From NCBI RefSeq assembly GCF_019654955.1, contig NZ_BPEV01000043.1, positions 1-36,092 on the forward strand: a DNA stretch of 36,092 bases, read 5' to 3'. The stretch's first letter is position 1. The number at the start of each line of letters is the position of its first letter. The translations under genes were made by a program, and so were the position numbers. Positions 1 through 6,484 of the stretch are shown here, piece after piece. The notes beneath the pieces are model-generated. The model saw only the letters and a program-made list of their open reading frames with translations, was not told the origin of the DNA and made no database searches. Origin of the DNA: Shewanella sp. KT0246 (lineage in GTDB: Bacteria > Pseudomonadota > Gammaproteobacteria > Enterobacterales > Shewanellaceae).

Positions 1-10
1 CGCCTAATTT

Positions 11-60
11 CTCTTTTTAAGAGAGCAGATAGCCCGTTACTCACGTAACGGGCTTTTTTG
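11..60 (+). terminator. rRNA operon terminator after a 5S gene
   Basis: The first four bases (cgcc) match the 3' end of the 5S-like tail seen again at 174-177, so the window starts at the last bases of a 5S rRNA gene. A small hairpin (ctctt/aagag, 11-24), perhaps a processing stem, precedes a perfect 10-bp stem (31-40 with 45-54, loop tcac) whose right arm runs into six T. This is a textbook intrinsic terminator for an upstream rRNA operon that is not in the window. Confidence 0.85.
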
Positions 61-146
61 TGTCTGTCATTTAAGATAAACATGTTCAGAAACGAAGCTA
101 AAGCTCAAGTTTAGACATATCAACAGCTGACAGTGTGATTGATATG

Positions 147-177
147 CCCATGTGAAAGTAGGTCATCGCCAAGCGCC
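147..177 (+). pseudogene. 5S rRNA 3'-end remnant
   Basis: The segment cccatgtgaaagtaggtcat followed by cgccaagcgcc closely resembles the 3' end of gammaproteobacterial 5S rRNA. Some 5S-like words occur further upstream (gaaacgaagcta near 91-102, agtgtg near 132-137), and 61-177 is about 5S length. The 5' half lacks the sequence needed to pair with the 3' end, so this looks like a decayed second copy of a tandem 5S gene. A diverged but functional 5S is less likely because the acceptor-like terminal helix cannot form. Confidence 0.6.
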
Positions 178-231
178 TAATTTCTCTTTTCAAGAGAGCA
201 GATAACCCGTGACTGACGTAACGTTTTTTGG
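174..231 (+). terminator. decayed duplicate of the 5S terminator
   Basis: This is a near copy of positions 1-59: both share cgcctaatttctctttt and aagagagcagata. The terminator stem here is degraded. The left arm reads acccgtgac while the right arm is shortened to gtaacg, so the ten-pair stem is lost, although the T run is kept. It marks a tandem duplication of the 5S end plus terminator. Confidence 0.6.
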
Positions 232-359
232 GGCTAAAGTTAGTTATGTTTAGATGTGGTAATATTAAAAATTTAAAATTTATCCTCCATTACTTTGCCT
301 AATAGTGTTATTAAAAATGGCAGGGTACAATAGCTCATCATTTTTCTAAGTATTCGTAT
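232..359 (+). other. AT-rich stretch upstream of murB, no gene seen
   Basis: No coding or RNA gene is visible. The murB promoter should lie here. Candidate -10 boxes are taatat (260-265) and tacaat (326-331), but neither has a convincing -35 at 16-18 bases, so no promoter is called. The Shine-Dalgarno before murB is weak (ctaag). Confidence 0.4.
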
Positions 360-1373
360 ATGTCTGTTAGCTTAAAACCCTTTAACACTCTATCTTTAGC
401 GCAAAATTGCCAGCAGCTAGTTCAAGTTACTAGCATTGATGAATTTAAGGCAGTATATCTGAATGCTACTAGCCAAAATTCACCTGTGATGATTTTAGGT
501 GGAGGCAGCAATGTTGTCTTCACCAGCGACTTCGATGGCGTGGTGATTAAAGTTGATACTAAAGGTATAGAGGTTTCTGAAGATAACCAATATTTTTATC
601 TGACAGTACAGGCTGGCGAAAACTGGCATTCTTTTGTTCACTTTTGTTTGAAACATGGTTTTCACGGTTTAGAGAATCTAGCACTTATTCCAGGCTCTGT
701 AGGAGCCTCACCAATTCAAAATATTGGTGCTTATGGTGTAGAAATGAATCAATTTTGCGAGCAAGTAGCCTATTTAGATTTAGATTGTTTCGACAGCTAT
801 ACGTTAACTTCGGATAAATGCCACTTTGGTTACCGTGAATCTATTTTCAAGAGTGAACTTAAAAGCAAAGCGCTAATAACTGAAGTTCAATTCAAACTGC
901 CTAAACTTTGGCAACCGAATTTAACATACGGGCCACTGCAGCATTTAAATATTGAAACAGTAACGCCTGAAGCAGTATTTGATGCCGTCTGTGAAGTAAG
1001 AAAGAGTAAATTGCCTGACCCATCAATAATTGGCAACGTTGGTAGTTTTTTTAAAAATCCTATTATAGAAGCCTCCGAGTATTTGGAGTTATTAAAAACA
1101 TATTCTGATTTAGTTGGTTATGCACAGGCGGATGGAAAAATTAAGGTTGCAGCTGGCTGGTTGATAGATGAAGCAGGTTTGAAAGGGTTTAAGCAAGGGC
1201 GAGCTGCTGTACATGATAAGCAGGCGTTAGTGCTTGTTAATTTAGATACTGCAGTAGGTGCTGATATTTGTAACTTGGCTAATTCAATCATAGATATTGT
1301 GTTTACAAAATTTGGAATTCAATTAGAGCCTGAACCAAGAATTATTGGCTCAACAGGAGAGGTGACTTTGTAA
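360..1373 (+). CDS. murB: UDP-N-acetylenolpyruvoylglucosamine reductase
   Basis: Cytoplasmic FAD enzyme that uses NADPH to reduce UDP-GlcNAc-enolpyruvate to UDP-MurNAc, the second committed step of peptidoglycan synthesis. At 337 residues it matches the long type I form of E. coli (342). The FAD-binding region shows ILGGGSN (45-51) and PGSVGASPIQNIGAYG (111-126). YRE is at 158-160, GNVGSFFKNP (225-234) carries the proton-donor Ser229, and EPEPR (323-327) carries the catalytic Glu325, all at E. coli numbering. It overlaps birA by one base (taatg), so the two are probably translationally coupled. The rRNA-operon end lies just upstream. Confidence 0.97.
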   Translation: MSVSLKPFNTLSLAQNCQQLVQVTSIDEFKAVYLNATSQNSPVMILGGGSNVVFTSDFDGVVIKVDTKGIEVSEDNQYFYLTVQAGENWHSFVHFCLKHGFHGLENLALIPGSVGASPIQNIGAYGVEMNQFCEQVAYLDLDCFDSYTLTSDKCHFGYRESIFKSELKSKALITEVQFKLPKLWQPNLTYGPLQHLNIETVTPEAVFDAVCEVRKSKLPDPSIIGNVGSFFKNPIIEASEYLELLKTYSDLVGYAQADGKIKVAAGWLIDEAGLKGFKQGRAAVHDKQALVLVNLDTAVGADICNLANSIIDIVFTKFGIQLEPEPRIIGSTGEVTL

Positions 1374-2332
1374 TGAATGAGCATTGGGATAAAAAGACAC
1401 AGATCATCGAATTATTGGACCATAAAGAATATATCTCAGGTGAAGTAATCGCACAAAAAGTCGGCCTTTCTAGAACTGCTGTTAATAATCATATTGCCCA
1501 ATTAGCTGATTATGGCGTTGATGTATTTAGTGTAAAAGGAAAGGGATATAAATTACCTAAACAGCTGCCGCTTTTTGATAAAACTAAGCTGATAGATAAC
1601 ATCGAAAATCGTTGCTTTTATTTCGACGAAATAGAAAGTACCAATGCATTTATGCTTCAGCATACCGATGAATTGAAAAATGGCGATATCTGTATCGCTG
1701 AGTTTCAATCAGCAGGTAGAGGCAGAAGAGGGAGGCAATGGATTTCTCCATATGGGCAACATGTTTATGCCTCAATGTTTTGGCGATTGAGCCAGGGTAT
1801 GAATGCCGCGATGGGGTTGAGCCTTGTTGTAGCATGTTCAATTGTTAGCGCATTAAAAGAGTTTGATGTTGATGGCTTAGGCGTTAAATGGCCGAATGAC
1901 ATATATCGCGACAATAAGAAGCTTGCTGGTATTTTAATTGAGCTTTCTGGCCATTCAATTGATGAGTGTAACCTGGTGATAGGTTTCGGTATTAATATGA
2001 GCATGTCAGATCTGCATGCTCAATTGATTGATCAACCATGGAGTGACTTAACGTCCTTAAATTCAATGCCTGATAAGACTGCTATGTTGATCGCAATTCA
2101 TAAGCAACTAAAAGTAGATTTGTCTCGTTTTGAATTAGAAGGTTTGGAACCTTTTATACCGCATTGGCAAGAGTACGATTTGTTTTATAATAAAGAAATT
2201 AGCTTATTGATGGCGCCGCAGTCGGTATCTGGAGTTTGTAAAGGCATAGACAAACAAGGAGCCGTCCTTGTTGAAACGGATGGTGTGATAAGCCCTTACA
2301 TTGGCGGTGAGATAAGTCTAAGAGCAAAGTAG
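1373..2332 (+). CDS. birA: bifunctional biotin--protein ligase / biotin operon repressor
   Basis: Makes biotinyl-5'-AMP, biotinylates the acetyl-CoA carboxylase carrier protein and, in the group II form, represses biotin synthesis genes. The 319-residue protein has an N-terminal winged helix (about 5-60, with SRTAVNNHIAQL as recognition helix), so it is the DNA-binding type. The ligase domain shows ESTN (88-91), the adenylate-binding loop GRGRRGRQW (115-123), KWPND (172-176) and KLAGILIE with catalytic Lys183. The C-terminal SH3-like domain is present. It starts on the last base of the murB stop and ends 15 bases from the convergent coaA. Confidence 0.97.
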   Translation: MNEHWDKKTQIIELLDHKEYISGEVIAQKVGLSRTAVNNHIAQLADYGVDVFSVKGKGYKLPKQLPLFDKTKLIDNIENRCFYFDEIESTNAFMLQHTDELKNGDICIAEFQSAGRGRRGRQWISPYGQHVYASMFWRLSQGMNAAMGLSLVVACSIVSALKEFDVDGLGVKWPNDIYRDNKKLAGILIELSGHSIDECNLVIGFGINMSMSDLHAQLIDQPWSDLTSLNSMPDKTAMLIAIHKQLKVDLSRFELEGLEPFIPHWQEYDLFYNKEISLLMAPQSVSGVCKGIDKQGAVLVETDGVISPYIGGEISLRAK

Positions 2333-2347
2333 GGCAATAATTCTCAG

Positions 2348-3298
2348 CTATTTACGTAATAAAACGCGGTCGACCAGATGGTTGGCCGCTTTTTTTAGGA
2401 TTAAATTTGCTCGCTCTCTACTAGGCTTGATGTTGGTCTGTAAGTTTGGTCCATTGATGGTATCCCAAATATGAGCAGCTGTAGCATTGGCTTCGTTATC
2501 AGAAAGCTGTGAGTAATGATGAAAGAACGAATTAGGGTCACTGAATGCTCCCTGCCTGAACTTTAAGAAGCGTTGTTGATACCATTCTTTTAATAGTGTT
2601 TCTTCTGCATCCACATATATTGAGAAGTCTACATAGTCAGACAGAAAGCTACTTCGACTTTCAGGGCTTGGGTCTAAAGCGGTTTGGAGTACGTTTAGGC
2701 CTTCAATAATCAAAATGTCTGGCTGGTTTATATTCTGAACTTGATCTGTTAACCGGTCGTACGTGACATGAGAATACAAAGGAGCACTAACATTAGGTTC
2801 ACCTGCTTTAACTGCTGAAATAAAGTCGATGAGCATTTTCATGTCATAACTTTCAGGAAAACCTTTGCGTTTTAGTAGATTGTTATGTGTAAGCTCTGCT
2901 AATGGATATAAAAAACCATCAGTGGTTACCAGTTCGACTTTAGGATGTTCTGGCCAGCGTTGCAGAAGTGTTTGTAAAATTCGTGCTGTGGTACTTTTAC
3001 CTACAGCGACGCTACCAGAAATACTGATGATATAGGGTGATTTTGTTGGCTTGTGATCTAAGAATTGATCAAGGACAACGCCGCGCTGTTGCTTTGAATC
3101 AATGATAAGGTTTAGTAATCGGCTAAGGGGTAGATATATGTCAGTAACTTCATCTAATGAGAGCTGTTCGTTCATGCCACGTAAGTTAGCTAACTCTTCT
3201 TCGCTGAGTGTCAAAGGCACAGAATTTCGTAATTCGGCCCATTGTTGGCGAAGAAATGAAAAATAAAGTGCTTGATGTAATGTATTGTTGGCTGTCAT
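2348..3298 (-). CDS. coaA: type I pantothenate kinase
   Basis: ATP-dependent phosphorylation of pantothenate, the first and rate-controlling step of coenzyme A synthesis, feedback-inhibited by CoA in the family. Length 316 equals E. coli CoaA. Visible residues: P-loop GSVAVGKST (95-103), catalytic Asp127 in TTDGFLYP, pantothenate-site Tyr175 and His177 in LYSHVTYD, Arg243 and Asn282. The start is supported by an aaggaag-type Shine-Dalgarno on the minus strand (about 3301-3308). It is the only gene in the window on the minus strand and is convergent with birA. Its last codons carry a plus-strand terminator for birA. A weak promoter-like pair (gaacaa 3345-3350 and acagta 3322-3327 on the + strand) is possible but not convincing. 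Confidence 0.97.
   Translation of the reverse strand: MTANNTLHQALYFSFLRQQWAELRNSVPLTLSEEELANLRGMNEQLSLDEVTDIYLPLSRLLNLIIDSKQQRGVVLDQFLDHKPTKSPYIISISGSVAVGKSTTARILQTLLQRWPEHPKVELVTTDGFLYPLAELTHNNLLKRKGFPESYDMKMLIDFISAVKAGEPNVSAPLYSHVTYDRLTDQVQNINQPDILIIEGLNVLQTALDPSPESRSSFLSDYVDFSIYVDAEETLLKEWYQQRFLKFRQGAFSDPNSFFHHYSQLSDNEANATAAHIWDTINGPNLQTNIKPSRERANLILKKAANHLVDRVLLRK
2366..2396 (+). terminator. birA terminator embedded in the coaA 3' end
   Basis: The stem gcggtcgacc (2366-2375), loop agat and ggttggccgc (2380-2389) forms ten pairs, two of them G-T, and is followed by seven T (2390-2396). It reads as an intrinsic terminator for transcripts from murB-birA, yet lies entirely inside the coding sequence of coaA on the other strand. 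Confidence 0.8.
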
Positions 3299-3472
3299 AT
3301 CTTCCTTTCCTTAGGTCAGGCACAGTACACCACCAATTTATTTTGAACAATAGCTAAAGTCATCTTACTTATAGAGACTTGAACAAATTGCTTTATTTTT
3401 ATCCTTCTTTAAGAAATAAAGCCCAAAAAAGCGACATTTAAGACTTTTTTTAGCTTTTTTATGCATTTCCTA

Positions 3473-3501
3473 TTGCACTTGCGCCAACATTTACCTAATA
3501 T
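3473..3501 (+). promoter_or_regulatory. sigma-70 promoter of the tRNA (-tufB) operon
   Basis: -35 ttgcac (3473-3478), 17-base spacer, -10 taatat (3496-3501), followed by a C/G-containing discriminator (ccgtttcc). Transcription would start about 3508, twelve bases before the first tRNA. The pattern fits a strong stable-RNA promoter, likely under stringent control. Confidence 0.8.
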
Positions 3502-3519
3502 CCGTTTCCGAAATGATTA

Positions 3520-3595
<76 letters not shown>

Positions 3596-3602
3596 TTTTT
3601 CT

Positions 3603-3687
3603 GGAGGGGTTCCCGAGTGGCCAAAGGGATCAGACTGTAAATCTGACGGCTCAGCCTTCGAAGGTTCGAATCCTTCTCCCTCCACCA
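3603..3687 (+). tRNA. tRNA-Tyr (anticodon GTA)
   Basis: 85-base class II tRNA with a long variable arm and encoded CCA. The acceptor ggagggg (3603-3609) pairs with tccctcc (3677-3683) with one G-T pair. The anticodon loop ctgtaaa gives GTA. It lies seven bases after tRNA-Thr, matching tyrU in the E. coli tufB operon. Confidence 0.96.
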
Positions 3688-3723
3688 TTTTTAAAGGTAG
3701 TTAGGTAGCCTTATTCAGGTTGC

Positions 3724-3797
3724 GCGGATGTCGTATAATGGTATTACTCCAGCCTTCCAAGCTGATAACGCGGGTTCGATTCCCGCCATCCGCTCCA
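3724..3797 (+). tRNA. tRNA-Gly (anticodon TCC)
   Basis: 74-base tRNA with encoded CCA. The acceptor gcggatg (3724-3730) pairs with catccgc (3787-3793). The anticodon loop cttccaa gives TCC (GGA/GGG codons). It corresponds to glyT of E. coli. The fourth tRNA of the E. coli operon, tRNA-Thr(GGT), is not present between this gene and tufB. Confidence 0.96.
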
Positions 3798-3811
3798 AAT
3801 TGCTGAACGAC

Positions 3812-3856
3812 TTGATTGCTTAATAGTTCGTTTAAAAGAACTATTAAGTCAATCAA
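3812..3856 (+). repeat. long imperfect inverted repeat between tRNA-Gly and tufB
   Basis: Left arm ttgattgcttaatagttc (3812-3829) and right arm gaactattaag-t-caatcaa (3838-3856) form 18 pairs with one bulged T and an 8-base loop. There is no T run after it, so it is not a standard terminator. It could protect or direct processing of the tRNA 3' end. It sits where E. coli has a further tRNA-Thr gene. Confidence 0.7.
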
Positions 3857-3913
3857 ATCCTTTAAATCAGCACGCCCTGTCTTATGCTAAACTTAATCAC
3901 CAAAAACTAATCG

Positions 3914-3944
3914 ATTCGATGTCATTTCATGCATCGGATTTTTT
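3914..3944 (+). terminator. terminator-like hairpin in the tufB leader
   Basis: attcgatg (3914-3921) pairs with catcggat (3932-3939), eight pairs with one G-T, a 10-base loop and then ttttt. It lies 45 bases before tufB. It either ends the tRNA transcript or acts as an attenuator in a tRNA-tufB message. A weak promoter-like pair upstream (tttaaa 3861-3866, tatgct 3883-3888) would place it in a tufB-only leader. Confidence 0.6.
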
Positions 3945-3988
3945 CTATATGTGTTTTCATTACCAAGACTCTGGATTGAGGCAATATC

Positions 3989-5173
3989 ATGGCTAAAGAA
4001 AAATTTGAACGTAGTAAACCACACGTAAACGTGGGTACAATTGGTCACGTTGACCATGGTAAAACTACTCTAACCGCTGCTATCTCAGCAGTATTGACCA
4101 AAGTCTACGGTGGTGAAGCTCGTGATTTCGCTCAAATCGATAACGCTCCAGAAGAGCGCGAGCGTGGTATTACAATTAATACTTCTCACATCGAATATGA
4201 CACACCTACACGTCACTACGCACACGTAGATTGTCCTGGTCACGCCGATTATGTTAAAAACATGATTACTGGTGCTGCTCAAATGGACGGTGCTATCTTA
4301 GTAGTTGCTGCTACAGATGGTCCAATGCCACAAACACGTGAGCACATCCTGCTTTCACGTCAGGTTGGTGTACCTTTCATCATCGTATTCATGAACAAAT
4401 GTGACATGGTTGACGATGAAGAACTACTTGAATTAGTAGAAATGGAAGTTCGTGAACTTCTTTCTGAGTATGACTTCCCAGGTGATGACTTACCAGTTAT
4501 CCAAGGTTCTGCGCTTAAAGCTCTTGAAGGCGACGAAGCTTGGGAACCAAAGATCATCGAACTAGCTGAAGCTTTAGATTCGTACATCCCAGAGCCAGAG
4601 CGTGACATTGATAAGCCGTTCCTACTTCCTATTGAAGATGTTTTCTCAATTTCAGGTCGTGGTACAGTTGTTACTGGTCGTGTTGAGCGTGGTATCATCC
4701 GCGTTGGTGAAGAAGTTGAAATCGTTGGTGTTAAAGACACGACTAAGACTACTTGTACTGGTGTTGAAATGTTCCGCAAGCTTCTTGACGAAGGTCGTGC
4801 TGGCGAAAACTGTGGTGTTCTTTTACGTGGTACTAAGCGTGAAGATGTTGAGCGTGGTCAAGTATTGGCACAGCCAGGCACTATCACTCCTCACACTACA
4901 TTCGAATCAGAAGTATACGTGTTAAGCAAAGAAGAAGGCGGACGTCACACTCCATTCTTCAAAGGCTACCGTCCACAGTTCTACTTCCGTACAACTGACG
5001 TAACTGGTACTATCGAGCTTCCAGAAGGCGTAGAAATGGTAATGCCTGGTGATAACATCAAGATGGTTGTTACACTAATCTACCCAATCGCGATGGACGA
5101 CGGTTTACGTTTCGCTATCCGTGAAGGTGGCCGTACTGTTGGTGCTGGTGTTGTAGCTAAAATCGTTGCTTAA
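3989..5173 (+). CDS. tufB: translation elongation factor EF-Tu (copy B)
   Basis: GTPase that delivers aminoacyl-tRNA to the ribosomal A site. 394 residues, full length. G1 GHVDHGKT (19-26), G3 DCPGH (81-85) and G4 NKCD (136-139) are intact, followed by the two beta-barrel domains. It starts with ATG after gagg. It differs from tufA at only three residues (Val39, Glu43, Ala44 here; Ala, Asp, Val there). The DNA of both copies appears identical from 4120 through the terminator, while about 70 bases near the start differ at a dozen sites, which indicates gene conversion. Located after the tRNA cluster, as in E. coli. Confidence 0.98.
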   Translation: MAKEKFERSKPHVNVGTIGHVDHGKTTLTAAISAVLTKVYGGEARDFAQIDNAPEERERGITINTSHIEYDTPTRHYAHVDCPGHADYVKNMITGAAQMDGAILVVAATDGPMPQTREHILLSRQVGVPFIIVFMNKCDMVDDEELLELVEMEVRELLSEYDFPGDDLPVIQGSALKALEGDEAWEPKIIELAEALDSYIPEPERDIDKPFLLPIEDVFSISGRGTVVTGRVERGIIRVGEEVEIVGVKDTTKTTCTGVEMFRKLLDEGRAGENCGVLLRGTKREDVERGQVLAQPGTITPHTTFESEVYVLSKEEGGRHTPFFKGYRPQFYFRTTDVTGTIELPEGVEMVMPGDNIKMVVTLIYPIAMDDGLRFAIREGGRTVGAGVVAKIVA

Positions 5174-5223
5174 TAGCGACCTTTAGTAAACACTTTAAAA
5201 AGGAAGCTTCGGCTTCCTTTTTT
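4120..5223 (+). repeat. 1.1-kb direct repeat with tufA
   Basis: By eye, this block is base-for-base identical to 20851-21954. It covers codon 44 to the stop, the 3' trailer and the terminator up to the sixth T. A second identical block of about 60 bases covers codons 2-21. Between them (4051-4119) about a dozen bases differ. Confidence 0.85.
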
Positions 5224-5224
5224 T
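5197..5224 (+). terminator. tufB terminator
   Basis: aaaaaggaagc, loop ttcg, gcttcc then seven T. A stable UUCG tetraloop closes the stem. It is the same hairpin as the tufA terminator apart from one extra T. Confidence 0.9.
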
Positions 5225-5272
5225 GTTTTACAGATTTTTTTTAAGTTTTGCTTATGTTCTCTAGTGTCGACC

Positions 5273-5301
5273 TTGCGAACTGACGAGAATAAGAATACAA
5301 T
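5273..5301 (+). promoter_or_regulatory. secE-nusG promoter
   Basis: -35 ttgcga (5273-5278), 17-base spacer, -10 tacaat (5296-5301). The predicted start near 5308 gives a leader of about 115 bases before secE. It sits between the tufB terminator and secE, where E. coli also has a secE promoter. Confidence 0.7.
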
Positions 5302-5424
5302 CTATGGCCGATTTTTGACCCTGAGCTGATGCTTTTCGTGGCTAAACTCGGAAGTACTATTTGATAAAATGGTACATATTTATCAAATTTAAGCTCAGGT
5401 CTTAGTGAGTAACGGAACCAACCG

Positions 5425-5796
5425 ATGACGACAAATACTGAAAACCAGAATAATCCTCTGGATATTGTTAAGTGGGGCATTGCAGTTATATTGATTGCCG
5501 CCGCTGTTATTGGCAACCAAGCATTTGGCGAAGCCAGTGTTGTAGTACGCGCATTAGGCGTAATTGTTGCCTTTGTTATTGCAGGCTTTATTGCTCTGCA
5601 AACTGTGAAAGGTAAAGAAGCTTTATCTTTCGCTCGTGAAGCTCACATTGAAGTACGTAAAGTGGTTTGGCCTACGCGTCAAGAAGCGCTAAACACAACA
5701 TTCATTGTTCTTGCTGCAACAGCTGTCGTAGCCGTTATCCTTTGGGGTTTCGACTGGGTACTATTGCGCGTTGTTAACCTAATTACTGGCGTATAG
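5425..5796 (+). CDS. secE: preprotein translocase subunit SecE
   Basis: Inner-membrane clamp of the SecYEG channel. 123 residues with the three-span enterobacterial layout: TM1 about 15-33, TM2 about 42-60, the conserved amphipathic cytoplasmic helix with EVRKVVWPTRQEA (76-88), and TM3 about 91-118. Only the last helix and the amphipathic helix are essential in E. coli. Eight bases separate it from nusG, so the two form one operon. Its partner SecY is encoded at 31434-32774. Confidence 0.96.
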   Translation: MTTNTENQNNPLDIVKWGIAVILIAAAVIGNQAFGEASVVVRALGVIVAFVIAGFIALQTVKGKEALSFAREAHIEVRKVVWPTRQEALNTTFIVLAATAVVAVILWGFDWVLLRVVNLITGV

Positions 5797-5804
5797 GCAT
5801 TTAC

Positions 5805-6356
5805 ATGACTGAAGCAACAGAAGCTAAAAAAAGATGGTATGTCATTCAAGCATTCTCTGGCTATGAAGGCCGAGTGGTAAAAACTTTGCTTGAACATATT
5901 AAGATGCACAACATGGAAGATTACTTCGCAGAGGTTCTTGTACCGACTGAAGAAGTAGTTGAAATGCGTGATGGTCAACGTCGCAAAAGCGAACGTAAAT
6001 TCTTTCCTGGCTATGTATTAGTCCAGATGGAAATGAATGACGAAAGCTGGCACTTAGTGAAAAGCATTCCTCGCGTAATGGGCTTCATTGGTGGAACATC
6101 AGATCGTCCAGCACCTATTTCAGATAGAGAAGCGGATGCCATTCTTCAGCGTTTACAAGATACCGTCGAGTCACCAACTCATCGCGTTATGTTTGAACCT
6201 GGTGAAGTTGTTCGTGTTAACGATGGTCCATTTGCTGACTTTAATGGCACTATCGAAGAAGTTGATTACGATAAAAACCGTGTCAAGGTTTCAGTAATGA
6301 TCTTCGGTCGTTCAACTCCTGTAGAGTTAGACTTCCAGCAAGTTGAAAAGAACTGA
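5805..6356 (+). CDS. nusG: transcription termination/antitermination factor NusG
   Basis: Binds the RNA polymerase clamp through its NGN domain and Rho or ribosomal protein S10 through its KOW domain, so it links transcription with termination and translation. 183 residues (E. coli 181). The NGN domain (about 9-120) includes RKFFPGYVLVQM (64-75). The KOW motif begins at EPGEVVRVNDGPF (131-143). It is the last gene of the secE-nusG unit, followed by a hairpin that also contains the rplK promoter. Confidence 0.98.
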   Translation: MTEATEAKKRWYVIQAFSGYEGRVVKTLLEHIKMHNMEDYFAEVLVPTEEVVEMRDGQRRKSERKFFPGYVLVQMEMNDESWHLVKSIPRVMGFIGGTSDRPAPISDREADAILQRLQDTVESPTHRVMFEPGEVVRVNDGPFADFNGTIEEVDYDKNRVKVSVMIFGRSTPVELDFQQVEKN

Positions 6357-6378
6357 TTAAATTAAATACAAATAGTGT

Positions 6379-6407
6379 TTGTTTGCGGGTGCGGATTTTA
6401 GTATAAT
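6379..6407 (+). promoter_or_regulatory. rplK-rplA promoter
   Basis: -35 ttgttt (6379-6384), 17-base spacer, -10 tataat (6402-6407), discriminator ccgcaccc. The GC-rich discriminator suggests stringent control. The expected start near 6414 lies within the right arm of the inverted repeat. Confidence 0.75.
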
Positions 6408-6423
6408 CCGCACCCGTTGTTTT
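6386..6423 (+). terminator. nusG terminator hairpin overlapping the rplK promoter
   Basis: cgggtgcggatt (6386-6397) pairs perfectly over 12 bases with aatccgcacccg (6405-6416), loop ttagtat, followed by ttgtttt. The -10 box of the next promoter lies in the loop and right arm, so one segment appears to serve both as terminator and promoter. Confidence 0.65.
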
Positions 6424-6484
6424 CAAGGGGAGCTCATTGGCATGTAGCCGATAGCGTTTGAACCCAAATTGAGGAAATGTCGAC
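6417..6484 (+). promoter_or_regulatory. probable L1-binding leader of rplK
   Basis: In E. coli, L1 represses its own operon by binding the rplK leader. Here the leader carries ggggagc and a hairpin attggc (6436-6441), loop atgta, gccgat (6447-6452) shortly before the Shine-Dalgarno gagg. Position and general shape fit; the L1 site itself was not verified. Confidence 0.45.

Noticed and set aside
61..146. Full-length functional 5S gene from 61 to 177
   Set aside because: Length fits and a few words match, but the 5' strand cannot pair with the 3' end, so only the 3' remnant is called.
4360..4779. 139-codon minus-strand open frame inside tufB, repeated in tufA at 21091-21510
   Set aside because: It is present twice only because the tuf genes are copies. 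Its serine-rich, low-complexity content is the mirror of tuf codon bias, and there is no ribosome site.
4602..4925. 107-codon plus-strand open frame inside tufB, repeated in tufA at 21333-21656
   Set aside because: Out-of-frame shadow of a highly biased gene, rich in Leu and Val by codon shift, with no ribosome site.
5174..5424. Possible tRNA-Trp between tufB and secE
   Set aside because: Some relatives may carry a tRNA here, but no cloverleaf, CCA end or CCA anticodon arm is visible; only a terminator and promoter are present.
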